Shown here piece after piece: positions 42,928-51,512 of a DNA stretch of 64,000 bases. The stretch spans positions 62,001 through 126,000 of the forward strand of contig JAIELW010000018.1 in the NCBI GenBank assembly GCA_019752575.1. Reading direction: 5' to 3'. The notes beneath the pieces were generated by a model, which saw only the letters and a list, made by a program, of their open reading frames with translations, was not told the origin of the DNA and made no database searches. Origin of the DNA: Xanthobacteraceae bacterium. GTDB taxonomy: Bacteria > Pseudomonadota > Alphaproteobacteria > Rhizobiales > Xanthobacteraceae. The first letter of the stretch is position 1, and each line of letters begins with the position of its first letter. The translations under genes and the position numbers were made by a program.

Positions 42928-44004
42928 ATGCTTTCCACCGACGATCTGAAGGCCCTCGAAGTCCTGCATCCCTGTTTGCACAAGCGCTATTCGGGGGTGA
43001 CGACGGCGATTCTGGCGGTCGCCCCGCAGATGGCGAAGTTAGCGAAGACCGCGCTCGTCGGCCTGCGCTGGACCGTGCCGGGGCTGCCGACGATTTCGGT
43101 GAACGACGTGCGCCGCTTGGGCCGCTCGGTTCCGCCGGCGAAACCCTTCCGCATCTGGCACGCACGCCGGAACGACGAGATGATCGTCGGGCTGCTGCTG
43201 AAAAAACTCCTCGGGCTGAAGCTGGGGATGGTTTTCACATCTGCCGCGCAGCGCAAGCACAAGCGGTTTTCGCGCTGGCTGATGAGCAAGATGGACGCCA
43301 TCATCTGCCCCTCGCCCGACGCCGCGAGCTATCTCACATTTCCTGCGACGGTGGTCTTTCATGGCGTCGATGCGGAGCGCTATCGCCCCGCCGAAGATCG
43401 CGACGCCGAATGGGCCGCGACCGGCCTTCCCGGAAAATACGGCATCGGCGTCTTCGGCCGCATCCGCGCGCAGAAAGGCACCGACCTCTTTATTGAATCG
43501 ATGTGCCGCCTCCTGCCGCGTTATCCGGATTTCACCGCCGTCGTGATCGGTCTCGCGACCCCGCAGGAAAAAGAGTGGGAAGCCGCGCTCAAGAAGAAAG
43601 TGCAAGACGCAGGCCTTGCGAACCGAGTAATTTTCCTCGGCGAGTTGCCAGAGAACGACGTGCCGGGCTGGTTCCGGAAGCTCACCGTTTTCGTCGGCCC
43701 GCAGCGAAACGAAGGCTTCGGGCTGACCACGCTGGAAGCCATGGCAAGCGAGCTTGCGGTCGTGGCAACGAAAGCGGGCGCTGCGCGCCATCTCGTCGAG
43801 GAAGACGTAACCGGCCATCTCGTCGAGATCGAGGACGCCGATACGTTGACGGCCCGCATCGAAAACCTGATGAAAGACCCGAAACGCGCGCAACAGTTCG
43901 GCAAGGCCGGGCGCGCGCGAGTGCTGGAAAAATTCGCGATCCAGCGCGAGGCGGAAGGCATCTATAAAGTCTATCAGCGGGTCTGGAACACGAAGAAAAT
44001 CTGA
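42928..44004 (+). CDS. LPS core mannosyltransferase, LpcC-like (GT4)
   Basis: A 358-residue GT-B enzyme. Motifs: RRYSG-type start (EVLHPCLHKRYSGVTTAILAVAP), IWHARRNDEMIVGLLLKKLL, VVFHGVDAERYRP, the donor-binding IGVFGRIRAQKGTDLFIESM and FVGPQRNEGFGLTTLEAMAS with the E-x7-E motif. It most resembles Rhizobium LpcC, which adds mannose to the Kdo of the LPS core using GDP-mannose; manC is present in the window to make that donor. Its stop overlaps the waaC start by one base (TGATG), so they are coupled. Confidence 0.85.
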   Translation: MLSTDDLKALEVLHPCLHKRYSGVTTAILAVAPQMAKLAKTALVGLRWTVPGLPTISVNDVRRLGRSVPPAKPFRIWHARRNDEMIVGLLLKKLLGLKLGMVFTSAAQRKHKRFSRWLMSKMDAIICPSPDAASYLTFPATVVFHGVDAERYRPAEDRDAEWAATGLPGKYGIGVFGRIRAQKGTDLFIESMCRLLPRYPDFTAVVIGLATPQEKEWEAALKKKVQDAGLANRVIFLGELPENDVPGWFRKLTVFVGPQRNEGFGLTTLEAMASELAVVATKAGAARHLVEEDVTGHLVEIEDADTLTARIENLMKDPKRAQQFGKAGRARVLEKFAIQREAEGIYKVYQRVWNTKKI

Positions 44005-44966
44005 TGCCTGAAATTCTCTTCATCAAAACCTCCTCGCTCGGCGACGTGATCCATCACATGCCCGCGATGACGGACGCGCGGAAACATTTTCCGAATGCGA
44101 AAATCTCGTGGATGGTCGAAGAGGCCTATGTCCCGCTCGCGAAACTGCATCCGGGCGTCGACGACGTGATCCCGGTCGCGGTGCGCCGCTGGCGCAAGGC
44201 GATCCTGAAGCCCTCGACATTCTCGAAAACGTGGAAAGAGGTCGGCCGTCTGCGCGCCAAGCTGAAACTCAAGCGCTTCGACAAGATTATCGACACGCAA
44301 GGTCTCGTGAAAACCGTGATGCTTTCGAAATGGGCGCGCGGCGAGCGCCACGGCTACGACGCGCAATCCATCCGCGAGCCGTTCGCGTCGCGCTTCTACC
44401 ATGTGAAGCACACGGTGAGCCGCGAATTGCATGCGGTCGGCCGCAACCGCGCGCTGACAGCCATATCCCTCGGCTACAAGGTTGAAGGCGGACCCGACTA
44501 CGGCATCGACCGCAAGCGCATCGCGCCGGTGTCCGATGCGCCCTATGCGCTGCTTTTTCACGCCACCGCGCAGGAAAGAAAAGAGTGGCCCGAAGAACGC
44601 TGGATCGAAGTCGGCAAGTCGTTAGAGGCCAAAGGCATCACGCCGGTGCTGCCCTGGGGTAACGACCGCGAGCATGCGCGCAGCCACCGCATTAAGAATG
44701 CGCTGAAAAATGCGCGCGTGCCGGACAAGGCGCCGCTCGGCGAAGTCGCGGGGTTGATTGCAGGCGCGACCCTCGTCGCTGGTGTCGATACCGGACTTTT
44801 GCATCTCGCCGCCGCGCTCGAAGTGCCGCTGGTCGCGATCTTTATTGCGACCAAGCCCGGCCTCTCCGGCCCGGTCGGCCGCGGCCCGCTGAAGACGCTC
44901 GGCACCGCCGGCGAAGTGCCTGCGGCTGCGGACGTGATCGCGGCAATCGAAACCCTGCCGCGATAA
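44004..44966 (+). CDS. waaC: Lipopolysaccharide heptosyltransferase I-like (GT9)
   Basis: A 320-residue GT9 enzyme. It starts EILFIKTSSLGDVIHHMPAMTDARKHFPNAKISWMVEE; the KTSSLGDVIH motif is the WaaC signature. The C-terminal half has YALLFHATAQERKEWPEERWIEVGKSLEAKG and VAGVDTGLLHLAAALEVPLVAIFIATKP. It transfers the first heptose (or a related sugar) to Kdo in the inner core. Its start overlaps the LpcC-like gene by one base. Its stop is followed at once by a GC-rich repeat, which probably terminates the transcript. Confidence 0.88.
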   Translation: MPEILFIKTSSLGDVIHHMPAMTDARKHFPNAKISWMVEEAYVPLAKLHPGVDDVIPVAVRRWRKAILKPSTFSKTWKEVGRLRAKLKLKRFDKIIDTQGLVKTVMLSKWARGERHGYDAQSIREPFASRFYHVKHTVSRELHAVGRNRALTAISLGYKVEGGPDYGIDRKRIAPVSDAPYALLFHATAQERKEWPEERWIEVGKSLEAKGITPVLPWGNDREHARSHRIKNALKNARVPDKAPLGEVAGLIAGATLVAGVDTGLLHLAAALEVPLVAIFIATKPGLSGPVGRGPLKTLGTAGEVPAAADVIAAIETLPR

Positions 44967-44974
44967 ACAGAAAC

Positions 44975-45110
44975 TCTCCCTCCCCCTTGCGGGGAGGGTG
45001 GCCGCGAGCGAAGCGAGCGGTCGGGTGGGGGTAAATACTTGCGCTGTCACCCCACCCTGCTCGCGTCGCTAGCGCTCCGCGAGCCTCCCTCCCCATCAAG
45101 GGGAGGGAGA
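44975..45110. repeat. GC-rich repeat, copy C, between waaC and waaF
   Basis: CTCCCTCCCCCTTGCGGGGAG at the left and CTCCCTCCCCATCAAGGGGAG at the right each fold on themselves and pair with each other. Between them are GCGAGCGAAGCGAGC-type small stems and a GGGTGGGGG...CACCCCACCC pair. It is closely related to copy A at 10.2 kb (the right half reads CCCCATCAAGGGG here and CCCCTTGATGGGG there). The waaF stop codon (45096-45098) lies inside it. Confidence 0.75.
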
Positions 45111-46154
45111 AAGAATAGTAGCGAAGTTCGCTGTCAGCGCCCGCTTCACCGACTCCACGACGCGCGAGGCCGGAATTTCCCGCATGCAGTTGTGATGCTG
45201 GAGCGGACAGACATATTGCATGCAGAACTGGCAATCGAGCAACGGCTCGTGCGTGACGATGTCGGCTACCGGATTGATCGGCGCCCACTTCGCGGGATCG
45301 GTCGGGCCGAAGATTCCGATTGCCGGAACGCCGAGCGCCGCGGAGACATGCAGCAAGCCTGAATCGTTTGCGACGACCGCACTCGCGAGCGACAGCGCGA
45401 TCACGCCGTCGCTCAACTTGCCGCCGGTGAAATCACGCACGCCTTGCCCCGCGTGTTCGAGAATTTCTTTGGCGAAGGTTTTTTCGTCCGGTCCACCGAT
45501 GATCCAGACTTCAACGCCGCCTTGCGCCAATTGCTTCGCCGTCTCCGCGTAATAGGCAACCGGCCAGCGCTTGGCTTCGCCGACCGAGCCCGGCGCCAGC
45601 GCAACCGCGCGCGTGCCTTTCGCGACGCTCATTCTGCCGCGCCATTCGTCGGCCTGTATTTCCGACACAACGAGCTGCGGCAGCGGCCACCGCGGCGGCA
45701 ACGGCGCGTGCTTCGGCAGCGCCAGCGCACAGGATTGATCGATCATCCGCTTGTGGCTCTTCTCGTCCCAGCGAATGTCGTTGAGAAGAAGCAGACGCCC
45801 TTCACCGAATACGCCCGTGCGCTCGGGAATGCCCGCGAGCCAGGGCGCGAACGCCGCCTTCCACTTGCGCGGCATGATCAGCGCGGAGCCGTATTTCTCT
45901 TCGCGCAGAATTTTCGCGAGCGCGAAGTTTTCCGGGAACGCTGCTTTTTTTCGCGGAATATCGAAAGCGATCGCCTTGCGCACGCCGGGCATAAAAGCGG
46001 TGAGCGACGCGGTCAGCTTCGAGGCCAGCATATCGATGGGGCGGTCCGGAAAGCGCTCGTTCACGACGCGCACGACCGAGTGGCAGCGGACGAAGTCGCC
46101 GATCCACATATAGGGCACGATAAGAATCGGCCGCCGGTCGCTCTCTTTATTCAT
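45096..46154 (-). CDS. waaF: ADP-heptose:LPS heptosyltransferase II-like (GT9)
   Basis: A 352-residue GT9 enzyme. It starts RRPILIVPYMWIGDFVRCHSVVRVVNERFPDRPIDMLAS; later VALAPGSVGEAKRWPVAYYAETAKQL and VANDSGLLHVSAALGVPAIGIFGPTDPAKWAPIN form the donor site, followed by the usual Cys-rich segment DCQFCMQYVCPLQHHNCM. It adds the second core heptose. ATG 46154 is preferred over an upstream ATG (46184), which would add ten non-conserved residues. The last residues (ILSPSP) and the stop are encoded by a dispersed repeat, so its natural C-terminus may have been replaced. Confidence 0.87.
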   Translation of the reverse strand: MNKESDRRPILIVPYMWIGDFVRCHSVVRVVNERFPDRPIDMLASKLTASLTAFMPGVRKAIAFDIPRKKAAFPENFALAKILREEKYGSALIMPRKWKAAFAPWLAGIPERTGVFGEGRLLLLNDIRWDEKSHKRMIDQSCALALPKHAPLPPRWPLPQLVVSEIQADEWRGRMSVAKGTRAVALAPGSVGEAKRWPVAYYAETAKQLAQGGVEVWIIGGPDEKTFAKEILEHAGQGVRDFTGGKLSDGVIALSLASAVVANDSGLLHVSAALGVPAIGIFGPTDPAKWAPINPVADIVTHEPLLDCQFCMQYVCPLQHHNCMREIPASRVVESVKRALTANFATILSPSP

Positions 46155-46312
46155 GACACTTCTTTGAAAAAACCGCGGGCGCAACGCAAGCCTTATGGTG
46201 AATCAATCCTTAAACCCGCCCAATTCGCCGAAAATCAACCCTATCGCTTCACGGGCCCTCAACCGCCGCCTGTTATCTCCCTGTCGTAGACAAGGGGCAA
46301 AGCGGGCGGCAG

Positions 46313-47305
46313 ATGGCGATTCTGGTCACAGGCGGCGCCGGCTATATCGGCAGCCACATGGTTCTCGCGCTGTGCGATGCGGGCGAGGAAGTTGTCGTGC
46401 TCGACGATCTTTCGACCAGCGTGCGCGATAACGTCGACCCCCGCGCGCGTTTCGTGCAGGGCGACGTCTCCGATCCGCTGATCGTCATGCGCCTGATCGC
46501 CGAACATCGCATCCGCGCGGTCGTGCATTTCGCGGCGAAGATCGTGGTGCCGGATTCGGTCGCCGATCCGCTCGACTATTATCTGGCGAACACCGCGAAG
46601 ACCCGCGCGTTGCTCGCTGCCGTCACCAGCGCGCACGTTCCGCATTTCGTGTTTTCTTCGACCGCCGCCGTATACGGCAATGTCTCGCAGGAGCCGGTCG
46701 CTGAGGAAACGCCTGCCATTCCCGTCTCACCTTATGGCGCATCGAAGCTGATGTCGGAGTGGATGCTGCGCGACAGCGCGCACGCCTATGGTTTGAAGTA
46801 TGTCGCGCTTCGCTATTTCAACGTCGCAGGCGCCGATCCGAAAGGCCGCTCCGGCCAGTCGACGCCGAAAGCTACGCACCTCATCAAAGTCGCGTGCGAA
46901 ACCGCGACCGGCAAGCGCAAAGGCATGCAGGTTTTCGGTACGGACTATCCGACTGAAGACGGCACCTGCATCCGCGACTACATCCATGTCAGCGATCTCG
47001 TGGCCGCGCACATGGATGCGCTGCGTTACCTGAAAGCTGACGGCGATAACGCGGTGCTGAACTGCGGCTACGGCGCGGGCTATTCGGTGCTCGAAGTGAT
47101 CGAGACCGTGAAGCGCGTCTCCGGCGTCGACTTCCCGGTCGAGATCGCACCTGCGCGCGCGGGCGATCCGGCGGCGATCGTGGCAAGCGCGGACAAAATC
47201 CGCCGCGTACTCGGCTGGCAGCCGGAATTCGACAATCTCGAAACCATCGTCCGCCACGCGCTCGCCTGGGAGCGGAAGCTCCCTGCGAAGTCCGCCGCCG
47301 CTTAA
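46313..47305 (+). CDS. galE: UDP-glucose 4-epimerase
   Basis: A 330-residue short-chain dehydrogenase-type epimerase. The NAD motif is ILVTGGAGYIGSHM; the catalytic Ser/Tyr/Lys are in FVFSSTAAVYGN and SPYGASKLMSE (YxxxK); substrate contacts lie in LRYFNVAGADPKGRSGQSTPKATHLI and GTDYPTEDGTCIRDYIHVSDLVAAHM. It interconverts UDP-glucose and UDP-galactose (or the acetylated forms). It is the first of a run galE-ugd-galU-exporter-manC on the plus strand that makes activated sugars, and is divergent from waaF with 158 bases between. Confidence 0.94.
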   Translation: MAILVTGGAGYIGSHMVLALCDAGEEVVVLDDLSTSVRDNVDPRARFVQGDVSDPLIVMRLIAEHRIRAVVHFAAKIVVPDSVADPLDYYLANTAKTRALLAAVTSAHVPHFVFSSTAAVYGNVSQEPVAEETPAIPVSPYGASKLMSEWMLRDSAHAYGLKYVALRYFNVAGADPKGRSGQSTPKATHLIKVACETATGKRKGMQVFGTDYPTEDGTCIRDYIHVSDLVAAHMDALRYLKADGDNAVLNCGYGAGYSVLEVIETVKRVSGVDFPVEIAPARAGDPAAIVASADKIRRVLGWQPEFDNLETIVRHALAWERKLPAKSAAA

Positions 47306-47347
47306 CCAAATTCCACGCGCGCTTGCCGGGGACAATGCCCCCGTGGC

Positions 47348-47376
47348 AAAAGCCTCCCGCTAGCGGGGACGCTTTT
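47348..47376 (+). promoter_or_regulatory. Hairpin covering the ugd ribosome-binding site
   Basis: AAAAGC (47348-47353) pairs with GCTTTT (47371-47376), and the inner palindrome CCCGCTAGCGGG (47356-47367) forms the tip. The likely Shine-Dalgarno sequence GCGGGGA (47363-47369) is buried in the stem and the ATG of ugd follows at 47378. It could limit translation or terminate galE transcripts. Confidence 0.45.
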
Positions 47377-47377
47377 C

Positions 47378-48688
47378 ATGCACATCACGATGATCGGCGC
47401 GGGTTATGTGGGCCTCGTTTCGGGCGCCTGCTTTGCCGACTTCGGACATAACGTCGTCTGCGTCGATACCGACGCCGCGAAGGTGGCCGCGCTGCGCGAC
47501 GGCAAGATTCCGATCTTCGAGCCCGGGCTCGACGAGATCGTCGCGCGCAACGTGAAAGCGGGCCGCCTCGCGTTCACGACCAAGATCGCGGAAGGTCTCG
47601 CGAAGGCCGAAGTCGTATTCATCGCCGTCGGCACGCCGTCGCGCCGTGGCGACGGCCACGCGGACATTTCTTATGTGCTCGCGGCCGCGCGCGAGATCGC
47701 GCAAGCCGCGACAAGACCGCTCGTCGTTGTGACGAAATCGACCGTGCCGGTCGGTACCGGCGACGAAATCGAGAAGATGCTCGCGGAAATAAAACCGAAG
47801 GCGAAAATTTCGGTTGTGTCGAACCCGGAATTCCTGCGCGAGGGTGCCGCGATCGAAGACTTCAAGCGCCCGGACCGCATCGTGATCGGCACCGGCGACG
47901 AAGACGCGCGCAAGATCATGACCGCGGTCTATCGCCCGCTCAATCTCAATCAGGCTCCGCTGCTTTTCACCGGCCGCCGCACCGCGGAACTGACGAAGTA
48001 CGCCGCCAACGCCTTTCTCGCGACCAAGATCACCTTCATCAACGAGATGGCGGACCTCGCGGAGAAAGTGGGGGCGAACGTGCAGGAGATCGCGCGCGGC
48101 ATCGGCCTCGACAACCGGATCGGCTCGAAATTCCTCCACGCCGGCCCAGGCTATGGCGGCTCGTGCTTTCCGAAGGACGCGCTCGCGCTGATCAAGACCG
48201 CGAACGATTTTGGCGCGCCGTCGCGTATCGTCGAGACCGTCGTCTCGGTGAACGACAAGCGCAAAAGCGATATGGCGGAGCGCGTGATCACCGCCGCCAG
48301 CGGCTCGCTCAAGGGAAAAACCGTCGCCGTGCTCGGCCTCACCTTCAAGCCGAACACCGACGACATGCGCGACGCACCGAGCCTCGCGATCGTGCCGGCC
48401 TTGCAGGCCGCGGGCGCGAAGATTCAGGCACACGATCCCGAGGGCATGGAAGCCGCTGCCAAGTTGCTTTCGGATGTTACGTTCTGCAGCGGGCCCTATG
48501 AAGCGGCGAAGGGCGCAAATGCGCTCGTCATCATCACCGAATGGGACGCCTATCGCGCGCTCGATCTCTCGAAACTGAAATCCGCGCTCGCCGAACCCGT
48601 GATCGTCGATCTGCGCAATATTTATGTGCCCGCGGAACTCGCTGCCAAGGGCTTCCGCTATATGAGCATCGGCCGCCCGCCGGTTTAA
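47378..48688 (+). CDS. ugd: UDP-glucose 6-dehydrogenase
   Basis: A 436-residue two-domain dehydrogenase. The NAD motif is MHITMIGAGYVGLVSGACFADFGHNVVCVD; the central region VVTKSTVPVGTGDEIE and PEFLREGAAIEDFKRPDRIVIG is typical; the catalytic Cys is in GPGYGGSCFPKDALALIKTA (near residue 263); the C-terminal domain has VLGLTFKPNTDDMRDAPSL. It oxidises UDP-glucose to UDP-glucuronate, a precursor of acidic polysaccharides and of WbpB/WbpE-type sugars. It lies between galE and galU, with a hairpin over its ribosome-binding site. Confidence 0.95.
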   Translation: MHITMIGAGYVGLVSGACFADFGHNVVCVDTDAAKVAALRDGKIPIFEPGLDEIVARNVKAGRLAFTTKIAEGLAKAEVVFIAVGTPSRRGDGHADISYVLAAAREIAQAATRPLVVVTKSTVPVGTGDEIEKMLAEIKPKAKISVVSNPEFLREGAAIEDFKRPDRIVIGTGDEDARKIMTAVYRPLNLNQAPLLFTGRRTAELTKYAANAFLATKITFINEMADLAEKVGANVQEIARGIGLDNRIGSKFLHAGPGYGGSCFPKDALALIKTANDFGAPSRIVETVVSVNDKRKSDMAERVITAASGSLKGKTVAVLGLTFKPNTDDMRDAPSLAIVPALQAAGAKIQAHDPEGMEAAAKLLSDVTFCSGPYEAAKGANALVIITEWDAYRALDLSKLKSALAEPVIVDLRNIYVPAELAAKGFRYMSIGRPPV

Positions 48689-48774
48689 CGCTCTCGTTAG
48701 ATGCGATTTGCCATTCCCGCCCGGACGCGGCAAAAGGCGGGGAATCCCGCGAATTTTGATGGTTCAGCCCCGAA

Positions 48775-49653
48775 ATGCAGCGCATTCGTAAGGCCGTATT
48801 CCCCGTTGCAGGTCTCGGCACCCGCTTTCTGCCCGCCACCAAGGCCGTGCCGAAGGAAATGCTGACCGTGGTCGACCGCCCGGTGATCCAGCATGTCGTG
48901 GACGAAGCGCGCGCGGCAGGGATCGAGCATCTGATTTTCGTGACGGGCCGCGGCAAGGCCGTGATCGAAGACCATTTTGATCGCGCTTACGAGCTGGAAG
49001 CGGCGCTGGAAGCGCGCGGCAAGAAAGCCGAGCTTGCGATCCTGAAGGAAGCGCAGCCGGGCGCGGGCGAGACGAGCTTCACGCGCCAGCAGTCGCCGCT
49101 CGGCCTCGGCCATGCGGTCTGGTGCGCGCGCGATCTCGTCGGCAACGAGCCCTTCGCGGTGCTGCTGCCGGACGTACTCGTACTTGCGAAGAAAAGTTGC
49201 CTCGCGCAGATGATCGATGCGCATAGGCAGACCGGCGACAAGACCAATCTGATCGCGGTCGAGGAAATTGCGCCCGACCAGACGCATCAATATGGCGTGG
49301 TCGGCATGGGCGCGAAGAAGGGCCCGGCGTTCGAAATCACCTCGATGGTCGAGAAACCCGCGAAGGGCACCGCCCCCTCGAACAACATCGTAACGGGCCG
49401 CTACATCCTGCAGCCGGAAATTTTCGGCGTACTCGAGAAGCAGGAGCGCGGCGCGGGCGGAGAAATCCAGCTTACCGACGCGATGATCGCGCTCTCGAAG
49501 TCGCAGAAATTCTACGGCTTCAATTTCGAAGGCACGACCTACGACTGCGGCTCGAAGCTCGGCTTTCTTACCGCGAACGTAGCCTTCGGCTTGGCGCGCG
49601 CGGACATCGCGGACAGCTTCCGTGCCGAACTGAAACGAATTACAGCGAAGTAG
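48775..49653 (+). CDS. galU: UTP-glucose-1-phosphate uridylyltransferase
   Basis: A 292-residue nucleotidyltransferase. The N-terminal GxGTRxxPxTK motif is [39 protein letters not shown]; EQPxxLG-type motif is [18 protein letters not shown]; the metal and sugar site are VLLPDVLV and [20 protein letters not shown]. It makes UDP-glucose from glucose-1-phosphate, the substrate for both neighbours ugd and galE. It starts 86 bases after ugd, and the exporter gene follows 8 bases after its stop. Confidence 0.95.
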   Translation: MQRIRKAVFPVAGLGTRFLPATKAVPKEMLTVVDRPVIQHVVDEARAAGIEHLIFVTGRGKAVIEDHFDRAYELEAALEARGKKAELAILKEAQPGAGETSFTRQQSPLGLGHAVWCARDLVGNEPFAVLLPDVLVLAKKSCLAQMIDAHRQTGDKTNLIAVEEIAPDQTHQYGVVGMGAKKGPAFEITSMVEKPAKGTAPSNNIVTGRYILQPEIFGVLEKQERGAGGEIQLTDAMIALSKSQKFYGFNFEGTTYDCGSKLGFLTANVAFGLARADIADSFRAELKRITAK

Positions 49654-49661
49654 ATCTGGAA

Positions 49662-51506
49662 GTGTCGAAAGAAAGCAAGCTAGGCGAACTGCCGCCCGTC
49701 CAGCACGGGACATTCTTCGAACGTCTGAAATACCGGCTATCCGGCATTTTGGGCGAAGACGCGCGCGCCATCATCCCGCGCCTGATCAAGACCGATGGCA
49801 GGCGGCACGCAGGCAAATATGCGCTCGCATTCCTGATGATGTTCCTGGTCGCGGCTGCGACCGGGCTTACCGCCTATCTGATGAAGGACGTAATCAACAA
49901 AATCTTCGTCGAGCGCAATCATCTCGCCGTTTGGCTGCTCGGCGGCGCGATGATCGGGCTCTACCTCATTAAAGGTCTCGCCGGATACTTTCAGGCGGTG
50001 ATTCTTGCGAAAGTCGGATACCGGATCATTTCCGACTATCAGCGGCGGCTCTTCGACAACCTGCTTCTGCAGGGCATTCCGTTTTACGCGCGCCAGCACT
50101 CGACCGAATTTCTGAACCGGATGAGCAACGGCGCGGTCGGCGCTCGTTTGGTGATCGATCTCCTGATCACCAGCATCGGACGCGATCTGCTGACGCTTAT
50201 TTTCCTCGTCACTGTCTGCCTCGTGCAAGAGCCGGTGATCGCGTTCTTCTGCCTGGTTATCTTGCCTACGGTGGTCTTGTTCGTGCGCAAGCTGATCCGC
50301 CGTGTGCGCTACGCCATGCAGCGAAACTTTACGGGCCAGGGCAAATTGATGGAGACCTTGCAGGAGACGGTGCAAGGAATTCGCATGGTCAAGTCCTACA
50401 ATCTTGAAGGGCGTATGCGGGCACGGATGGATGAAACCATTCGCGATCTGGAAGAGAGCCAGAACAAACGCGCGCGTATTGGATCGCGGACGGGTCCGCT
50501 GATGGAGACGCTCGGCGGCATGGCCGTAGGCGCTTTCGTGATTTATGCGGGCTACAGCGTGCTGAACGGCGCAAAAATGCCTGGCGAGTTCTTCTCTGCG
50601 ATCACCGCGCTGCTGCTCGCATACGAACCGGCCAAACGGCTGGCGCGGCTCAATCTGGATCTCGCCGCGAACCTTACGACCTCGCGCTATCTCTTCGAAA
50701 TCCTCGACTCCAAACCGGCGGAAGAAGAGCCGGCGAACTTGCCTGCGTTGAAGGTCTCTCGCGGCGAAATCGAATTCAAGGACGTCAGCTTCGAATACCG
50801 TCCCGGCGAACGGGTATTGAGGAATGTCTCCTTCGCCGCCGAAGCGCAGCGCACGACCGCGCTGGTCGGCACCTCGGGCGGCGGCAAATCGACGATCATG
50901 AGCCTGATCGAGCGCTTCTACGAACCTTCGACCGGAACCATCTTGATCGATGGTCAGGACATTTCACCTTATTCGCGCCGCTCGCTGCGCGACCAGATCG
51001 CTTATGTAAGCCAGGATCTGTTCCTGTTCTCCGGCACGATTCGCGAGAACATCCGGCTCGGAAAGCCCGGCGCGACCGACGAAGAATTCATCGCGGCGGC
51101 ACAGGCCGCGCACGCCCACGACTTCATCATGGGCTTCGACAATGGATACGACACCCAGGTGGGCGAGCACGGCGCGCAACTCTCCGGCGGCCAGCGCGCG
51201 CGTATCTCGATCGCGCGCGCATTCCTGAAGAACGCGCCGATCCTGCTCCTCGACGAGCCGACCGCGGCGCTCGACGCCGAATCCGAGCTTGAGGTGCAGC
51301 GCGCACTCGACGAACTGCGCAAGTCGCGCACCACGCTCCTGATCGCACATCGCCTGCAGACGGTGCTGTCGGCCGACAAAATCTGCGTCGTGGAAGGCGG
51401 CAGCATCGTCGAAACCGGCACCCATCAGGAACTGCTCGCGCGCCGCGGCCGCTATCACGCTTTCTATCGTCTGCAATTCGACGATCGTAACGTCGCGAAC
51501 GGTTAG
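49662..51506 (+). CDS. ABC exporter, MsbA-like (fused membrane and ATPase domains)
   Basis: A 614-residue type IV ABC exporter. Residues 1 to about 340 hold six helices (ALAFLMMFLVAAATGLTAYLMKDVINKIF, LAVWLLGGAMIGLYLIKGLAGYFQAVILAKVG and others). The ATPase has Walker A VGTSGGGKSTI, signature LSGGQRARISIARAFL, Walker B PILLLDEPTAALD and the H-loop LIAHRLQT. It is closest to MsbA and lipid-linked-sugar exporters; among sugar-nucleotide genes it may export a lipid-linked glycan. The GTG at 49662 is the start by frame and position (8 bases after galU). ManC follows after 6 bases. Confidence 0.88.
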   Translation: MSKESKLGELPPVQHGTFFERLKYRLSGILGEDARAIIPRLIKTDGRRHAGKYALAFLMMFLVAAATGLTAYLMKDVINKIFVERNHLAVWLLGGAMIGLYLIKGLAGYFQAVILAKVGYRIISDYQRRLFDNLLLQGIPFYARQHSTEFLNRMSNGAVGARLVIDLLITSIGRDLLTLIFLVTVCLVQEPVIAFFCLVILPTVVLFVRKLIRRVRYAMQRNFTGQGKLMETLQETVQGIRMVKSYNLEGRMRARMDETIRDLEESQNKRARIGSRTGPLMETLGGMAVGAFVIYAGYSVLNGAKMPGEFFSAITALLLAYEPAKRLARLNLDLAANLTTSRYLFEILDSKPAEEEPANLPALKVSRGEIEFKDVSFEYRPGERVLRNVSFAAEAQRTTALVGTSGGGKSTIMSLIERFYEPSTGTILIDGQDISPYSRRSLRDQIAYVSQDLFLFSGTIRENIRLGKPGATDEEFIAAAQAAHAHDFIMGFDNGYDTQVGEHGAQLSGGQRARISIARAFLKNAPILLLDEPTAALDAESELEVQRALDELRKSRTTLLIAHRLQTVLSADKICVVEGGSIVETGTHQELLARRGRYHAFYRLQFDDRNVANG

Positions 51507-51512
51507 ACCGCG

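Noticed and set aside
48713-48745. Possible terminator between ugd and galU (ATTCCCGCC with GGCGGGGAAT)
   Set aside because: The arms pair only with a bulge and there is no T-tract; too weak to list.
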